64,000 nt of DNA from Vermamoeba vermiformis (GCA_045837725.1 JBEWZL010000077.1:713474-777473); one strand, 5' to 3'; shown: positions 1 through 11,341, counted from the stretch's first letter. Notes: generated by a model from the letters alone, not told the origin. Made by a program: numbers and translations.

Positions 1-22
1 CCCCTCGACTCGATGTTCAGCC

Positions 23-1966
23 ATGAGTCTTCCCGTCCCATTTGATAAGTTCAAACGTCTTACCGATGCAAGAAGCTACGTTTTGAAAGACGATCTTGAA
101 TTTGTCTACTTCATTCGGGAAGACAGTCCTGCCAAAGATACGGATGAATATCACAAAGGCTTGCACAAGCTCGTACAACTCATGCGGTGCGCACTGCGGT
201 GTCAAATCCTGCATTTAAAACCGTCAAATGAACAGAGAATACTCTACTGCTTTGGCATTCTTACGTCAGGCTACTGTGTACAACTACTGCAAATGCATGT
301 GCGACTTCATTCTGAAACTGACTACGAAAGCCCAATCTATGAGCTCTGGGTCGAGCCTGAACGCGATCTTGCCAAATTTGGAGAAGACTTTTTAACCAAG
401 TTAATGACGTGGCTAGTTGCTATTCGCACTTACCACTTCAGGTTGGAAAACTTACTCAAGTCCTGGACAGCGACGAAAACTTCCACGACTTCTCAAGGTG
501 GAGCGAAATCCAAGCAAAAGGAGGACCATGCATCAGCCAACAATAAGCCCAAGAAGGATGAGTCCGTCGATCAAGAAACGCTCAATGCAATTGTCTACGG
601 GTTCAACAACAAAGAGTACAGCGTCCTACTCAAGGTAAGTGCTGTGCATTCAATGACAATCTAATGGCCTTATTGCAGAATGCCAAGTACGACAAGCGAG
701 TACTTCTCCTCTGCACGACAGTCAAGCACATGCGACTGTTTGTAGTCAAAGTCTATGGTGCTGAATGTAACTACATGTGCGAGGCTGATGTATTGAAAGT
801 GCTTGGACAACATCCTAACGTTTGTGAACTTCTCGCTGTAACTACGCTCAAGAGTGAGTCGATAATGCGATCGTACAACACGTATTCAGAACTAATTATT
901 AAATAGCTGGCGATATTCTGACCGTACAACCTTACTATGGAGACAGTGACGATTGGTACAACGGCTACGCAAAAAGAGAAAAGTTCCCGTTAGTGTTTCT
1001 TCAGCTAGCAAAGGTTCGCATTTCTCACCTATTGTCAAACCTCAATACTAACAGCACCTATTGCAGGGTTTATCGCACGTGCACGATTGCGGTGTTATTC
1101 ACGGCGACATCAAGCCCTTCAACTTCATGGTGGACTCGGATTGCAATACACGTATCATTGACTTTGACTTCAGTGCTCGTGTTGACACTGGTAAGCTCTC
1201 TTAAATGATTTAAAAAGGTCATGAATTAATCAACAATAGATGACATGGAAAAGTTTGGTGGAACAGAAGGCTATTTTGCACCTGAGTGGTACGAGCAATA
1301 CGAAAAAGAGACGGGAGATGCCCCAGTGACATTCAAGTGTGACATTTGGAGCTTGGCTATTACCGTGTGCCAATGTGTATGTTACAAATAGAGTGTCCAT
1401 AACTCTTACAGTCTAACTGGTACTTTAGGCTGGTGTTGAATACGGTCAAATGGTAGATCCGCTTGAACGACGTGCACAAGTTCTTGAGGATATCAAATCT
1501 AAATCGTAAGATTACAATGCTGTAACATCGATGCTGGCAGTAAGCTAACGTTGTTCTTGTTGACAGATTCCTTTTGTGGCCTGTTAGCAGTTTGATCAAA
1601 CGAATGCTGGCAATTAATCCAGACAACAGACCAACTGCTTTAGAAGTGTTTGATGAGCTAGTAAAAGTGTACGGCAATTGTGGAATTGCTCGAAATGAAG
1701 TCAAAAGTGAACGAGCAGTCACTCAACAGAACAAGCTTCGCAACGATAAAGAAACAACTGTTCGACAAGTGCCAGCTAACAAAATGTTAGAGACCAACAA
1801 TAATGGCACTGCGAAGAAGCGTTGTGGGTATGAAGATAATAACGATGAAAACAGAGACCAACGAAATGGTCACAAGGTTAGACGAGTACCGGCAGCTAAC
1901 AAGAGAAACAAAGATGCCAAGAATGATCGAGGTATTCTAAACGACATCACTAACGTTGTAAAATAA
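23..1966 (+). CDS. divergent protein kinase
   Basis: Seven exons join without frame conflict: 23-634, 679-853, 907-1013, 1067-1190, 1240-1376, 1429-1505, 1567-1966 (about 543 aa). A roughly 200-residue N-terminal region of unknown role is followed by a protein kinase fold: VVKVYG (beta-3 Lys), CEADVL (alpha-C Glu), HGDIKPFNF (catalytic loop, HGD for HRD), IIDFDFSAR (DFD for DFG), GTEGYFAPEW (APE-like), a DIWSLAI helix and NPDNRPTA at the end of the C-lobe. A basic low-complexity tail of about 100 residues follows. Lys, Glu and both catalytic Asp are visible, so activity is plausible despite altered HRD and DFG motifs; no recognisable glycine loop was seen. The first ATG lies just after a TTCAG that could be an acceptor, so upstream exons outside the window are possible. 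The kinase family was not identified. Confidence 0.85.
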
Positions 1967-2134
1967 CGTTTTATGATGTATTCTTTGTACGAATGACTAG
2001 TAAAACCAAATTTGGAGCACGGCACCTGTCACGAAAGTCTAAATAGTAATACTAACGCATAAAACCGTTCTAAAACTGCATCGGTGATCGGGTACAAAGT
2101 GCCAATTTCGGTGTGTAGAATATTCTATTTATGG

Positions 2135-4052
2135 CTACAGCAATAGAGTTCCAACAAAAAGCATTACGAACAACAGTGCTTCAAGCCGACTGGCACCAGA
2201 GACAGACTCCTCCGTTGGTTGATTAGTTGGTTCCGACAGCGCTGCTGGACGCTCAGTCTCACGTGTAATTGTCTGCGTGATATATTCGTCAGAATAGCCA
2301 ACCCAGCCTTCCTCGCCGGTGTATTTCACTCGGAATCGAACTCTGGAGAATTGAATGAAATTAATTAATTTTTTCAAAAGCTTCGGTAAAGGTTTTCTTA
2401 CGAAATACCGCTATAAGACGGATCTTGCGGCACAGGCACGTCAATGGAGCTAACAAATATTTGTTCGTCGATGCGATCCGTAAAAGAAGCTTCGCCAAAA
2501 GTTACAAACTCCTCCATTGGATTAGGCACAAAATGAAACGTCGTTGCGCGTTGGAATTCAGCTTTGGAGGTCCAGTAGTATCGTTTGTAAGTCATATTGA
2601 ACACTGCAAACTCGCCTTTGACGATAAGTTGCGACTGCAGAATTGGCTTCTCTGAAATGAAATAAATTTAAATTAAATAAAATATGTAGGTATCACGAAT
2701 AAACGTCGATTTCGTAATTTAAATTGCAATTTGTGGGATCTGTATGAAAAGGAATTCTTTAAGTTACGAATACTTACCCCAGATTACATTAAAATAAGGT
2801 ATTACTATTGGCAGACCGTTCCATATACCCTCAGAAGCCACCGTAACAGCTAAGCCTCCAGACTTTCCGGTCACGGTAGAAAATCGATGAAAATAGAAAA
2901 GCTTATTTGTAGTCACATCGGGCAGTACTGCATAGATAAAACCATCTGGAGCTATCGCAAATCTCTCCTGTACGCTTTCACGTAAAAATTACCAGAAATA
3001 TGCGAAAAGGCTTACAAGTAATTTGGCGTCAACCAGCAGATCAAATTTTTTCGTAACAGGTTCGAATGTGTAGATTTGATGGTACTCTCCTAATAAAATT
3101 TATATTAATAGAAGTTCAAATGATCAGGGAATTTACCATTTTTAACTGAGCAGTAAAATATAGTTTGGTTCGGATGTGGGATCATGAACTTGATACTCTG
3201 ATTCGTTAACAGTTCCATAGTGCCATCGTTTTCTACGATAAGAATATATGAGTATTTAGTAATGACGCGATCATCTGCACTTACCATACACGCGATAAAA
3301 ATTGGATCCGTCACTGGCGTATAGGTCAGTCGAAGTGACTGCAACCCGCGTGAAGTTTTCATATGAAGATATCAAGCGAGTAGCATTAGTAACGGCATTA
3401 AATGCTCGAAGACCTAATGGACAAGTTAGAACAAAAAATTCTTCGTATTCGCATCTCGAAATTTACCATCGCTATCGGCAATAATAATCTCCACTTCGTT
3501 GTTTTTTGTACGAACTGCTATATTATTTTCAACAACGGACACGTTGTTACTAAACGGCTCGCCAACAAGTCTCTCAATTTCAACTGAACAGATTCGTTGG
3601 AGCTTACAAAAATTCTGCCTAAATTAATCGTAGTACGTACGTGCTCCCCGCAGCAAAAAAGAACTCTTGGTAGGCAACAATTGATAGCTTCGTCTCATGT
3701 CCATGACGGCGTAAAACAGCCCATCTTCAGGCCGAAAAACAGCTGCTGTGTAGCCTCTCATCCCCAAATCCTGAGAAAATTCTATTTACGATTGTTATTT
3801 AATAGCAATAATAGATTAAAGAGTTTATCTATTACCTCTCGAGGTGAGCTGGTTTATACCCAGATCTATGTTCAATCGGAAAACCTTAGAACCACAGCAA
3901 TCGCGGTTGGTACTATCTACCCATATAAATCTTTGACATACTATTGAAATGATTTGTAATTAACGAGATTGTTGGATTCAGATCCAGATTTGCTTACCGA
4001 AGCACTCTGCAAAAAATAGAATTGAAAGCAATGCGATATTAAGCCTCGACAT
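2135..4052 (-). CDS. secreted GPI-anchored repeat protein (possible beta-propeller or lectin)
   Basis: ATG at 4052 opens a signal peptide (MSRLNIALLSILFFAECFG). The last exon, 2135-2342, ends in a spacer rich in Thr, Pro and Glu, then a small-residue site (SGAS) and a hydrophobic tail typical of a GPI-anchor signal. Roughly eight exons can be chained. The body repeats a pattern of a DG-containing turn followed by aromatic/hydrophobic strands (EDGLFYAV, DGFIYAVLPD, DLYASDGSNFYRVY), reminiscent of tachylectin-2-like or other propeller repeats. That similarity is inference; no family was firmly recognised. One junction near 3615-3640 only works with an 18-nt intron and needs transcript support. 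The protein probably sits on the outer cell surface. Confidence 0.65.
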
Positions 4053-4378
4053 CTGTGCAATAGCTTCTTCAGGGGTGATTTAACGTATAATCGACGGAGA
4101 TTCTCAAACCGATTTATGCTGTCAGGATTCTCAACATTTTCTGCGCACAAACTGCTGATATTTCAATTTAGGTCCTGTTCGAGTACACACGTACCTATTG
4201 ATTCACTAATTAATTGATTGTTGGTATTTCTTCACTTATCACCATAAACTTACAACCAGGATCCGGGATGTTTTGTGGATCGACATTTCAGTGAAACTAA
4301 AGTATTGACGCCTAAATGTGATTCGGAGGTCTATTCGCATTGTCTGGTAATTGTAGTATTTTCTTGCAAGTATCTGCT
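4053..4378. other. intergenic, no gene seen
   Basis: AT-rich spacer upstream of the secreted repeat protein. No convincing coding exon, RNA gene or long repeat was seen. It should hold the promoter of the minus-strand gene starting at 4052. Confidence 0.5.
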
Positions 4379-4645
4379 TTATAGTGTGTAACTCATGTGG
4401 TACAAGATCCACCACGCGTTCAGTACAAAGAGTACTGCCACTAATCGACTAGCAGACGATGCTTGGTCCTTGGTTGGTGCGCGAATAGTCCCATCATTTT
4501 GTATCAGAGGAGCACTATCCGATAATATAACGGAGCTGGCAGGTGGATCCGTCGGCGGATTTGAAGGTTGATCGCCTTGAACGATATCTGTAGATATTTG
4601 CCGCAACACCAGCAACTCTTCTTCTACAAGCTCGGTATTTGTCAC
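4379..4645 (-). pseudogene. orphan GPI-type C-terminal exon
   Basis: An open frame encodes a Pro/Ser/Thr-rich spacer followed by SSASRLVAVLFVL and a hydrophobic end. This closely resembles the GPI-tail end of the neighbouring gene (SGASRLEALLFVM at its C-terminus). There is no in-frame ATG, and an in-frame stop lies just upstream, at about 4668-4670. It looks like the last exon of a paralogue whose 5' part is missing, next to the tRNA/FMO-tail segment. It could instead be the terminal exon of a gene whose other exons were not found. Confidence 0.4.
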
Positions 4646-4802
4646 CGCGCGTGAATTTATCCATCATGATGTCTTGTTGTTGCTTCTGTCAGAGTAAACC
4701 TAAAATTTCGTTAAAAACGATCTGTAATAAAAGTGATAATTTTGTGCTCGTGGGTGCTCGGCCAAGGCTTGAGGGAGTACAAGCAGAAGGCTGTTGCGCA
4801 GC

Positions 4803-4821
4803 AAAAAAGCAAAAAAGAAAT
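4803..4821 (-). terminator. Pol III terminator of tRNA-Arg
   Basis: On the minus strand, directly after the tRNA 3' end, there are two runs of six T residues, the usual RNA polymerase III stop signal. Confidence 0.7.
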
Positions 4822-4894
4822 TGCGCCCGACGGGACTTGAACCCGCAGCCTCCTGGTTCGTAGCCAGACACTCTACCACTTGAGCCACGAGCGC
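4822..4894 (-). tRNA. tRNA-Arg (anticodon ACG), copy 1
   Basis: A 73-nt minus-strand cloverleaf without intron. The acceptor stem GCGCTCG pairs with CGGGCGC (one G-U), discriminator base A. The anticodon stem TCTGG/CCAGG closes the loop CTACGAA, giving anticodon ACG (arginine, CGN codons after A-to-I editing). The T arm is GCGGG-TTCAAGT-CCCGT and serves as the B box. Identical in sequence to the copy at 9551-9623. Confidence 0.96.
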
Positions 4895-5030
4895 TTCTTG
4901 ATTTTGCTCGATAAGACTTTCTGGACCCCATTCGCTAAAGCCACAAAAAGGTCTCGTTCGCTGCCCAAGTCTTATTTATTCTTCTTGTCAATCTTCAGGG
5001 TCTCAGGACGTTTGCCACGGATAATTTCTT
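4822..5030 (-). repeat. segmental duplication, copy A (tRNA-Arg plus FMO 3' end)
   Basis: About 205 bp covering the tRNA, the spacer and the last 15 or so codons of the flavin monooxygenase recur at 9551-9757 in the same orientation. The tRNA is identical in both copies. The spacer differs at a few positions, and the coding part differs mainly at synonymous sites. Confidence 0.9.
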
Positions 5031-7685
5031 GCCAAAATTCTCGCAATAGTTGCTTGGCTACCTCTGGCTTGGCCCCAATGCCTTCGAGTCTGAACATGGG
5101 CGATAAGACGGGCAAGAACAAGAGCTCTAATAGCACATCTTTGTTATTCTTAAGTTGCGGTACTGCACCTAACTCCGTGGCAATGTCTTCCAAGTACGAA
5201 AACGCATCCACCTAAACGTAACTAAGTCAGCGAAGGCTTTCAAGATTCGACTAGGAATGTCACCCAGCGTGCATTTTCGAGGTATACTGAGTATGCTAAT
5301 TCACGAAGAAAATGGATCTGAGATCCGACTCCGTTACCTGAATAGTATGACGCGCTCGCTTGATGTATCTTCGACGAATAGACTCTTGATACTTATCGAT
5401 CCATTGGTTCATCTGGGCTGGTTCAGGAAGGCCCAAGTTGCCTTTGAATATTTGCACGACCCATCGAGATTGAATCTCTGCAAGTGTCATGATAGCACCG
5501 ATCGGCTGCACGAGGCCAATCACTGCCAAAGTGAGCGGAGCTGTAGGACTGAATACGTTTTTGTACAATCGAAGTTCATTGTTTTCGCCAACGGGTAATA
5601 ACTTGGAAATACATCGTTAGTCACATTACTTTAAAAAAAGTATGAGCTGTACGTACTTGTTCGTTAGAAACAAACGGGAAAGTGATTTTGTAGCCGGTGC
5701 AGAAAATAACAGCGTCAACTGTCTCTTCGGAGTTATCGTCGAACACGACGGTGTTTTCAGTGAACTGTTTGATGTTGGGCTTGACTTTCACTGAACCAGT
5801 GCCAATTCGCATCAACAGTTCTTGACTGATAGTCGGATGAGTCTGTTGAATATCACACTTTGGATCGAGACCCCATGACGCCATCGATCCTTGCAAACAT
5901 GTCATCTGAAAAAAAATGACACGTGTCAAACTCCAAACTTCACTGAGGATAGTTATTTTCGATTATATTTCCTTACCAAGAATTGCATAATGGGCGACAA
6001 GATCTTAATAGCAAATGACGGTGGAAGAAGAATTGCCAAGAATCGCGGAATAATTAGCAAATCGGACGACATGCCTAGAGCTGCAAATAAAAGATAAGCT
6101 CCACTTTCCTTTTTTGGTATAACCTCTAGTATTACTTACTCCACTTGGGAAGAATCCAAGCTCCGCTACACGTAAGATAAATGAGAATTGGGTCTATCGA
6201 GAAAATATTTGCAAAATCGTACGTACGTTCTCGTGCTCAAATAAACTTTCTTTGATACGCGCGACAACTCACACGCAAGATCCACAGCGCTATTACCGAT
6301 GCCAACAATCACTACGTGCTTGTCTTGGAAGTCATAGCCGATCTTAGGATCTTTGTACTGTACAAAAAATATACTCAATTAGCTTCACGAATTCTGTAAA
6401 ATATATTCTCTGCATGACTTACAGCGTGCGAGTGCATCAAATGACCTTTGAATTTTTCTTGTCCAGGGAAATTAGGCCATCTCTAATCAAATCATTAGTG
6501 TCGTCTCGTTAATGTCAAGCTGTGTTATCAATAACGTTAGTATAGTGCTTACAGGAGTGTTGTGATGACCGTTGCAAATCATGACCGCGTCAAAAATATC
6601 TTGCGCAGTCTGGTCTTCAATCACATTGCTCGTGCCAGGCGTGACAGGAGCGTGCAACACGCGCCATCGATCGTTGTCTATCAAATCAACGCTCTTCACG
6701 CGTGTGTTGAATTTGATCTTGTCCATCACATTAAAATGACGTGCGTATTGTTCAAAGTACGCGACAATCTCGCGGTGATGCGGATGTGTCGGAAAATCCG
6801 GCGCCATTGGGCTAAAAATCAACATTAATATTATGTCACGACCTATCATAATATTTTAATTATACTAGTCTTATTACTTTGAAATCTTAAAATTTCATGA
6901 GTTTTAGGCGGTAAGTTTCAAACAACGGCCCGTCCTTGCCAAATAAGAAAAATCGCTGGCAGAAAAGTACAATAGAGAAGGTGAGAGGTAGAATAATATG
7001 ATATGTTATTAAGGCATGACTTACAAATCTGAAAAGCACATTTGATGCTTCGAAGTGTTGATGACGGTGGATCTGTAAACACTCGCGTGACATTCCGTTT
7101 CTTTGAAGACCCAATTACCGCCTAATTCGGACATTTGCTCGAACAATACGACTTCAAAACCTGCTTCAAGGGCCTCTATAATAATAAACAGCAAATTTAG
7201 CTCGCGTTTTGTGATCTGGTTCGTAATCCGAAGAAACGGTACTGAATTTAAAATTGAACGGAATCAAGATGGAAATTAAATACAATTTTGATATTAAATC
7301 GCTATTATAATTGATTTGAGTGCTAATACTTACCTTTTGCTGCGGTAATTCCACTGCTACCAGCTCCAATAATTCCAACTCGCTTCACCTATTTTTAAAG
7401 TAATTAATCTCGGTGTATAATATTGCAATATACAATAAAGACATATTAACAGCACGTTGTAATTTTGTAATTGCGTTACGTGAATATTTCTAATTTTTTG
7501 AAACTGAATCCAATCGTTGAGCTAATGCTCTTCTAGCTTACTTGATTTTTTGGGATATATCTTGAAGCAGGAGTTGGCTCAAATACTTTAGTATTGTATC
7601 TTATGAGACCTAAGACAATTCCGTAGATCAGCACGAACGGAAACGCCGCAGTCTTCACAAGCGTGACTAAGATGTGGAGGACCAT
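4972..7685 (-). CDS. flavin-containing monooxygenase (FMO)
   Basis: A spliced gene of at least nine exons (about 530 aa). It starts at 7685 with a hydrophobic N-terminal segment (LVKTAAFPFVLIYGIVLGLI), so it is probably membrane-anchored. VKRVGIIGAGSSGITAAK is the FAD-binding GxGxxG fold, followed by ELGGNW. The FMO signature FxGxxxHSxxY is present as FKGHLMHSHAY. HVVIVGIGNSAVDLACEL is the NADPH-binding GxGxSA, and an ATG motif equivalent is FCTGYK. The family oxygenates soft nucleophiles (N, S) on small molecules using NADPH and O2. The tail ends in ETLKIDKKNK. A relic of a second FMO 3' end lies at 9703-9757, suggesting a former tandem paralogue. Exons 2-3 are separated by a longer intron near 7180-7330. 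Confidence 0.93.
5917..5928. promoter_or_regulatory. TGACACGTGTCA palindrome in FMO intron
   Basis: A perfect 12-bp palindrome within an FMO intron, close to an exon edge. Confidence 0.35.
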
Positions 7686-7908
7686 TATACACGATAATAA
7701 TATATTATACAAATGCTTTTGTTGTTGTATCTATGTTACACTGTTGCGAGATTGAAAATCCCAAATCTCATTTTTGTGCGCTTCGCCAACAGAATCTCGC
7801 AATTCATCTCCGGATATGATTGCTTATTACATTCAACGATGAATACTGCATATTTAACAAACATTGGAGCCATTTCCAAATTTCGATCCGGTAAATTAGG
7901 CCGTACGT

Positions 7909-9247
7909 TTACTTCATCGCTTTTACAATTAAAGGCTTCAACTGATTACCTAACAACATCGATTTGTCTACACCGAGAACGTGAAAGGTGCCTAACACAG
8001 CCCAATACTCGTTCACGCGATCAACCCACGGGTAGTAACCCCATGCACCGCCACTGCTGAATTGACCGTAATTATCGCAAGTAGACTAAACCGATCGTAA
8101 GTACTATAATAAGGACAAGACTAATATGGTACTTACAGTCCAGTTGTATTGATTGCATTCGACCCACACGCCGTACCCGTAGTGCCAATCTTGACCAATC
8201 AGCTGCTGAAATACGCGCGTTAAAATTTCTAAGTTGCCCACGTGATCACGCTCCATCATTTGCGTTGTCTTTTTGTTGACAATTTGGTAGTTGAAAATTG
8301 CTTGAACAATCTTGGCAACTTGCTCGGGTGACGCCACCAGGCCTAGCACATGGTTAATGAGCATAAATGTAATAAATATTAGTTTAGTATTGTACCTCCG
8401 CCCAAAATTGGATTTTCTTTGGAAGGCCACCATCCAACTGTTCCCAAGTTCAAAGGCTTCGTGATAATTTTATCGAACAAATCAACCCATCGATCAATTT
8501 GGGCCGCTTTTATGGCCATCAAACCTGCGATGTGCAGGTGACTTGAGCCGTATTCGAACGCGATGCCTGGAGTCCGTGCCAGTCCTGCAGTGTACATATC
8601 CTTCGCACATGCCTCGCTAGCAAAGAATAACATGTTATCGAACGTACGGAAGACTATAATAGTGTACGTAATACTTACAAAGTGACGTTGTCAGAGAGCA
8701 CGCACATGTTTTCTCCAATGAGACCAGAACTGAAAGACAACAGCTGCGCTAACGTGATCCAACTTCGTTCATCTTTCGGATCGCTAGTCCACCATTCAAT
8801 GTACTTTTGAGGGTGGTCGTCATATGATATCAAGCCCTGAAAGTGTCAAATTAAAAAACAAATATTGAAAAGTTGGTTGGTCGAACTTACCTGCTCGACT
8901 AATTTATTTATAACTAAACTCGTGGTCCACTTCGTTGTAGACGCTATTTTTTCTGAGTAGCTCGCGTTGAAATTGCCTAATAAACGAAAATTAAATATTT
9001 TTTATTGTTTGCTGCTGTTACCTTTCGAGTAAGTATATAAAACTCCTTCATGGTCTCCAATAATTACGGTCAGGTTCGGAATTAAGGTATAATTATCAAT
9101 GGCTTGTTTTACAGGCAGCCAAGGATCGGCATCTGATTTTTTGGCTTCGCTGTAATAATAGCCCAGTGCAAGGGCCATAACAACGATCAATAGTGTTACA
9201 GAACGCATAGGAAAAGTTTGACTCCCTTTAGTTTGTGTTTGTTTCAT
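7909..9247 (-). CDS. secreted or membrane-anchored serine hydrolase (beta-lactamase-like fold)
   Basis: A spliced gene of about seven exons. The N-terminus has a hydrophobic signal or signal-anchor (MRSVTLLIVVMALALGYYY, or 13 residues earlier at MKQTQ). The active-site SxxK of the serine beta-lactamase/penicillin-binding family appears as ASTTKW, the second Tyr-containing motif as FEYGSSHLHI, and a Gly-rich third region as SSGGAWGYYPW. The family (PF00144) contains esterases and peptidases; the substrate cannot be told here. It is on the same strand as the FMO, 223 bp downstream of the FMO start. There is no sign of decay. Confidence 0.85.
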
Positions 9248-9550
9248 TAGATTTAATGTTAACTAAATTCCTCCTGTCCTGTCAACTCGATACAGATTGG
9301 TTCACACAAGGGGGTAGATGAACGGAAATTTCAACAAATTGTGAATGAAAGCGTTCAACGGGATGCACTTGCTGTGCTGAATCAGTTCCAGCACAATAAA
9401 CGCCGGTGGAATGTCCGATCCAGTGGCTCCCCTAGCAATGCACCATAAAACGTAAAAAGTAACATACCCACGCAAAAAACGAAAGAGTCCAAGGCACGAG
9501 TAACGCATGAACCAGACACGGCTACCAAAAAAAAAAATCAAAAAAGAAAT
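9248..9550. other. intergenic spacer
   Basis: No gene is supported here. An open frame of 79 codons on the minus strand (9302-9541) has no family features and ends in the A-rich flank of the tRNA. The stretch 9527-9537 is an A-run that gives a strong Pol III terminator on the minus strand. Confidence 0.5.
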
Positions 9551-9623
9551 TGCGCCCGACGGGACTTGAACCCGCAGCCTCCTGGTTCGTAGCCAGACAC
9601 TCTACCACTTGAGCCACGAGCGC
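9551..9623 (-). tRNA. tRNA-Arg (anticodon ACG), copy 2
   Basis: Identical to the tRNA at 4822-4894: same acceptor pairing, loop CTACGAA with anticodon ACG, T arm GCGGG-TTCAAGT-CCCGT, discriminator A. It is followed on the minus strand by T-rich terminators. Confidence 0.96.
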
Positions 9624-9702
9624 TTCTTGATTTTACCCGATAAGACTTTCTGGACCCCATTCGCTAAAGCCACAAAAAGGTCTCGTTTGTGCTGGCCAAG
9701 TC

Positions 9703-9757
9703 TTATTTATTCTTCTTGTCAACCTTCAGGGTCTCAGGACGCTTGCCGCGAATGATC
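9703..9757 (-). pseudogene. relic of an FMO C-terminus
   Basis: The minus strand reads IIRGKRPETLKVDKKNK then TAA. This is the FMO tail with one conservative change (I to V) and several third-position changes. No further FMO sequence lies upstream. The mostly synonymous differences suggest it came from a coding paralogue that was later deleted, rather than a recent copy of dead sequence. Confidence 0.75.
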
Positions 9758-9831
9758 ACTATCGGCGATTGTAACTCCGATTGAAGACGGTGACAGCTAA
9801 GAAGGACTAAGGAATACGTGAATAAGCTTGT

Positions 9832-11137
9832 TTACTTTCGGTCAACCAAACCAAGTTGGATCAAGCTATCAACAGTATCTTTGAGAGTTTGTTCGAACGG
9901 AATAAATCTTTCGTGGCCCAGTGACTTGAGTACTGATGTATCGACTGCCCATTCACCTCCTTCAGCTAGATCTGAAGCGTCGACTACAGGGTACTGCGGG
10001 AACTGTGCTTTAATAGTCTCTGCAATTAACTTCCACTGACGAACTGATCCGCACGCAAATATTCTAAGTACTACGATTAGCTTTGATGTCATGGAAAGCA
10101 GATTCGAATTAACGGATCCTTACCTCTTGCCAACGGCATCAGGGTGTTCGGCAGCAATAACAAATGCAGCAGCCACATCTCGTACATCAACAACGCCAAC
10201 TCTACCAGGAATCAACTTCGATTTGTCGCCCTCAATAAAGCTCTTGATACGAGCGATGCTTGAATTCAAGTGTTTTGCTTGAGCGGGACCAAGCACGAAG
10301 AACGGATTGACCACGACGAGGTCTATTTTGTCTTTCTTTTCTTCGTATAATTTCCACGCAGCTTGTTCGGATAACTTCTTTGAATAAAAGTACGGATTCA
10401 CCGTCAAGCTGGCCGTCTCGTTCCAATCCTATTATTGTCTAATTAGCCACATTTTATGATAGTGGATGTCGTGGTGTATTTAAATAGTACTTCTACTTAC
10501 TTTGACTGTTACGAAGGTGCCAGCGGTAACCAATCCGGCAGTGCCATTGGAAGAGAGCGGCTGACTGAGTGCAGCACCACCAGACGAGCATATTACTACT
10601 CTCTTCACTCCATTAGCAACAGAGGCGTTAATAGCATCGACTGTGCCCTTAATAGCGGGATCCACAATATCTCTTTGCGGATCGGGTGCGGTGTAAATGA
10701 ATGGTGTGGCAGTGTGGATCAAAATATGAGCTCCTAAGCAAGTAAAGCTATTATTATATGCTCGTATGTCATTATTAGCGTTTTATTTACCTTTTAAGGC
10801 GTCTCCGTAAGCACCATCTTCTATCTTTCCAGATCTGAACGTGAGTTGGCCTTCTTTTTGAGGGAAACTTTTTAAATGAGCGATCTTCTCTTCGTTTGAA
10901 AGTTCTCTAACTATGGCACGAACTTGATATCCTTTTTGAAGCAGCTGTTCAATAATATGACCAGCGATATAACCAGATCCTCCTGAAAATAATTACGTTA
11001 ATTATTTATAATTTGAATAGCGCTGTATTCAAGCCTACCGGTAACGGCGACAATTGTTTCTGAGGGATTCAAGGCTAAATAAAATTATTAAGGCCTTGTG
11101 AAAGAAAATTCAAAATCAAATCTGTCTTACCAGACAT
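9832..11137 (-). CDS. NAD(P)-dependent reductase of the extended SDR family (dihydroflavonol-reductase-like)
   Basis: A spliced gene starting with a seven-nucleotide first exon (ATGTCTG at 11137). The Rossmann motif TGGSGYIAG follows directly (TGxxGxxG). IHTATPF and VVICSSGGA fit the cofactor-binding and active-site strands, and the catalytic YxxxK is YFYSK in NPYFYSKKLSE. PGRVGVVDVRDVAAA is typical of the anthocyanidin/dihydroflavonol/cinnamoyl-CoA reductase-like branch. About 330 aa. It probably reduces a small carbonyl compound in the cytosol; the substrate is unknown. Confidence 0.9.
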
Positions 11138-11238
11138 TGTAATTTGGATTCGAGCAAGTTCTTGGGATTTGTTGTATTGTATTTGTTGTTATTGATCATT
11201 TTGGCTGTTTACGTCGGTTTTTATGTGGTAGCGGGAGT

Positions 11239-11341
11239 CCTCGGCGAAATAGGAAAAATCAACAGCTCGGAACGCAAAGCCGAACGGCAGAAGATTCCAT
11301 AAAAGAGAAAAAACCTTCCGGCCATTACTATTTCGCCGAGG
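11239..11341. repeat. perfect 14-bp inverted repeat with 75-nt spacer
   Basis: Left arm 11239-11252 (CCTCGGCGAAATAG) is the exact reverse complement of right arm 11328-11341 (CTATTTCGCCGAGG). It lies in the divergent spacer between the SDR gene and the aquaporin gene. Confidence 0.8.

Larger units (their letters stand above)
9551..9757 (-). repeat. segmental duplication, copy B
   Basis: Second copy of the tRNA-Arg plus FMO-3'-end segment. The match stops a few codons into the FMO reading frame, where copy A continues into the real gene. Confidence 0.9.

Noticed and set aside
2425-2655. Plus-strand 76-codon frame opposite the secreted repeat protein
   Set aside because: It is the antisense of a real exon with matching splice sites on the minus strand.
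9302-9541. Minus-strand 79-codon frame with aromatic-rich start
   Set aside because: Its beginning is encoded by the A-rich tRNA flank, and it has no homologous look or splice support.
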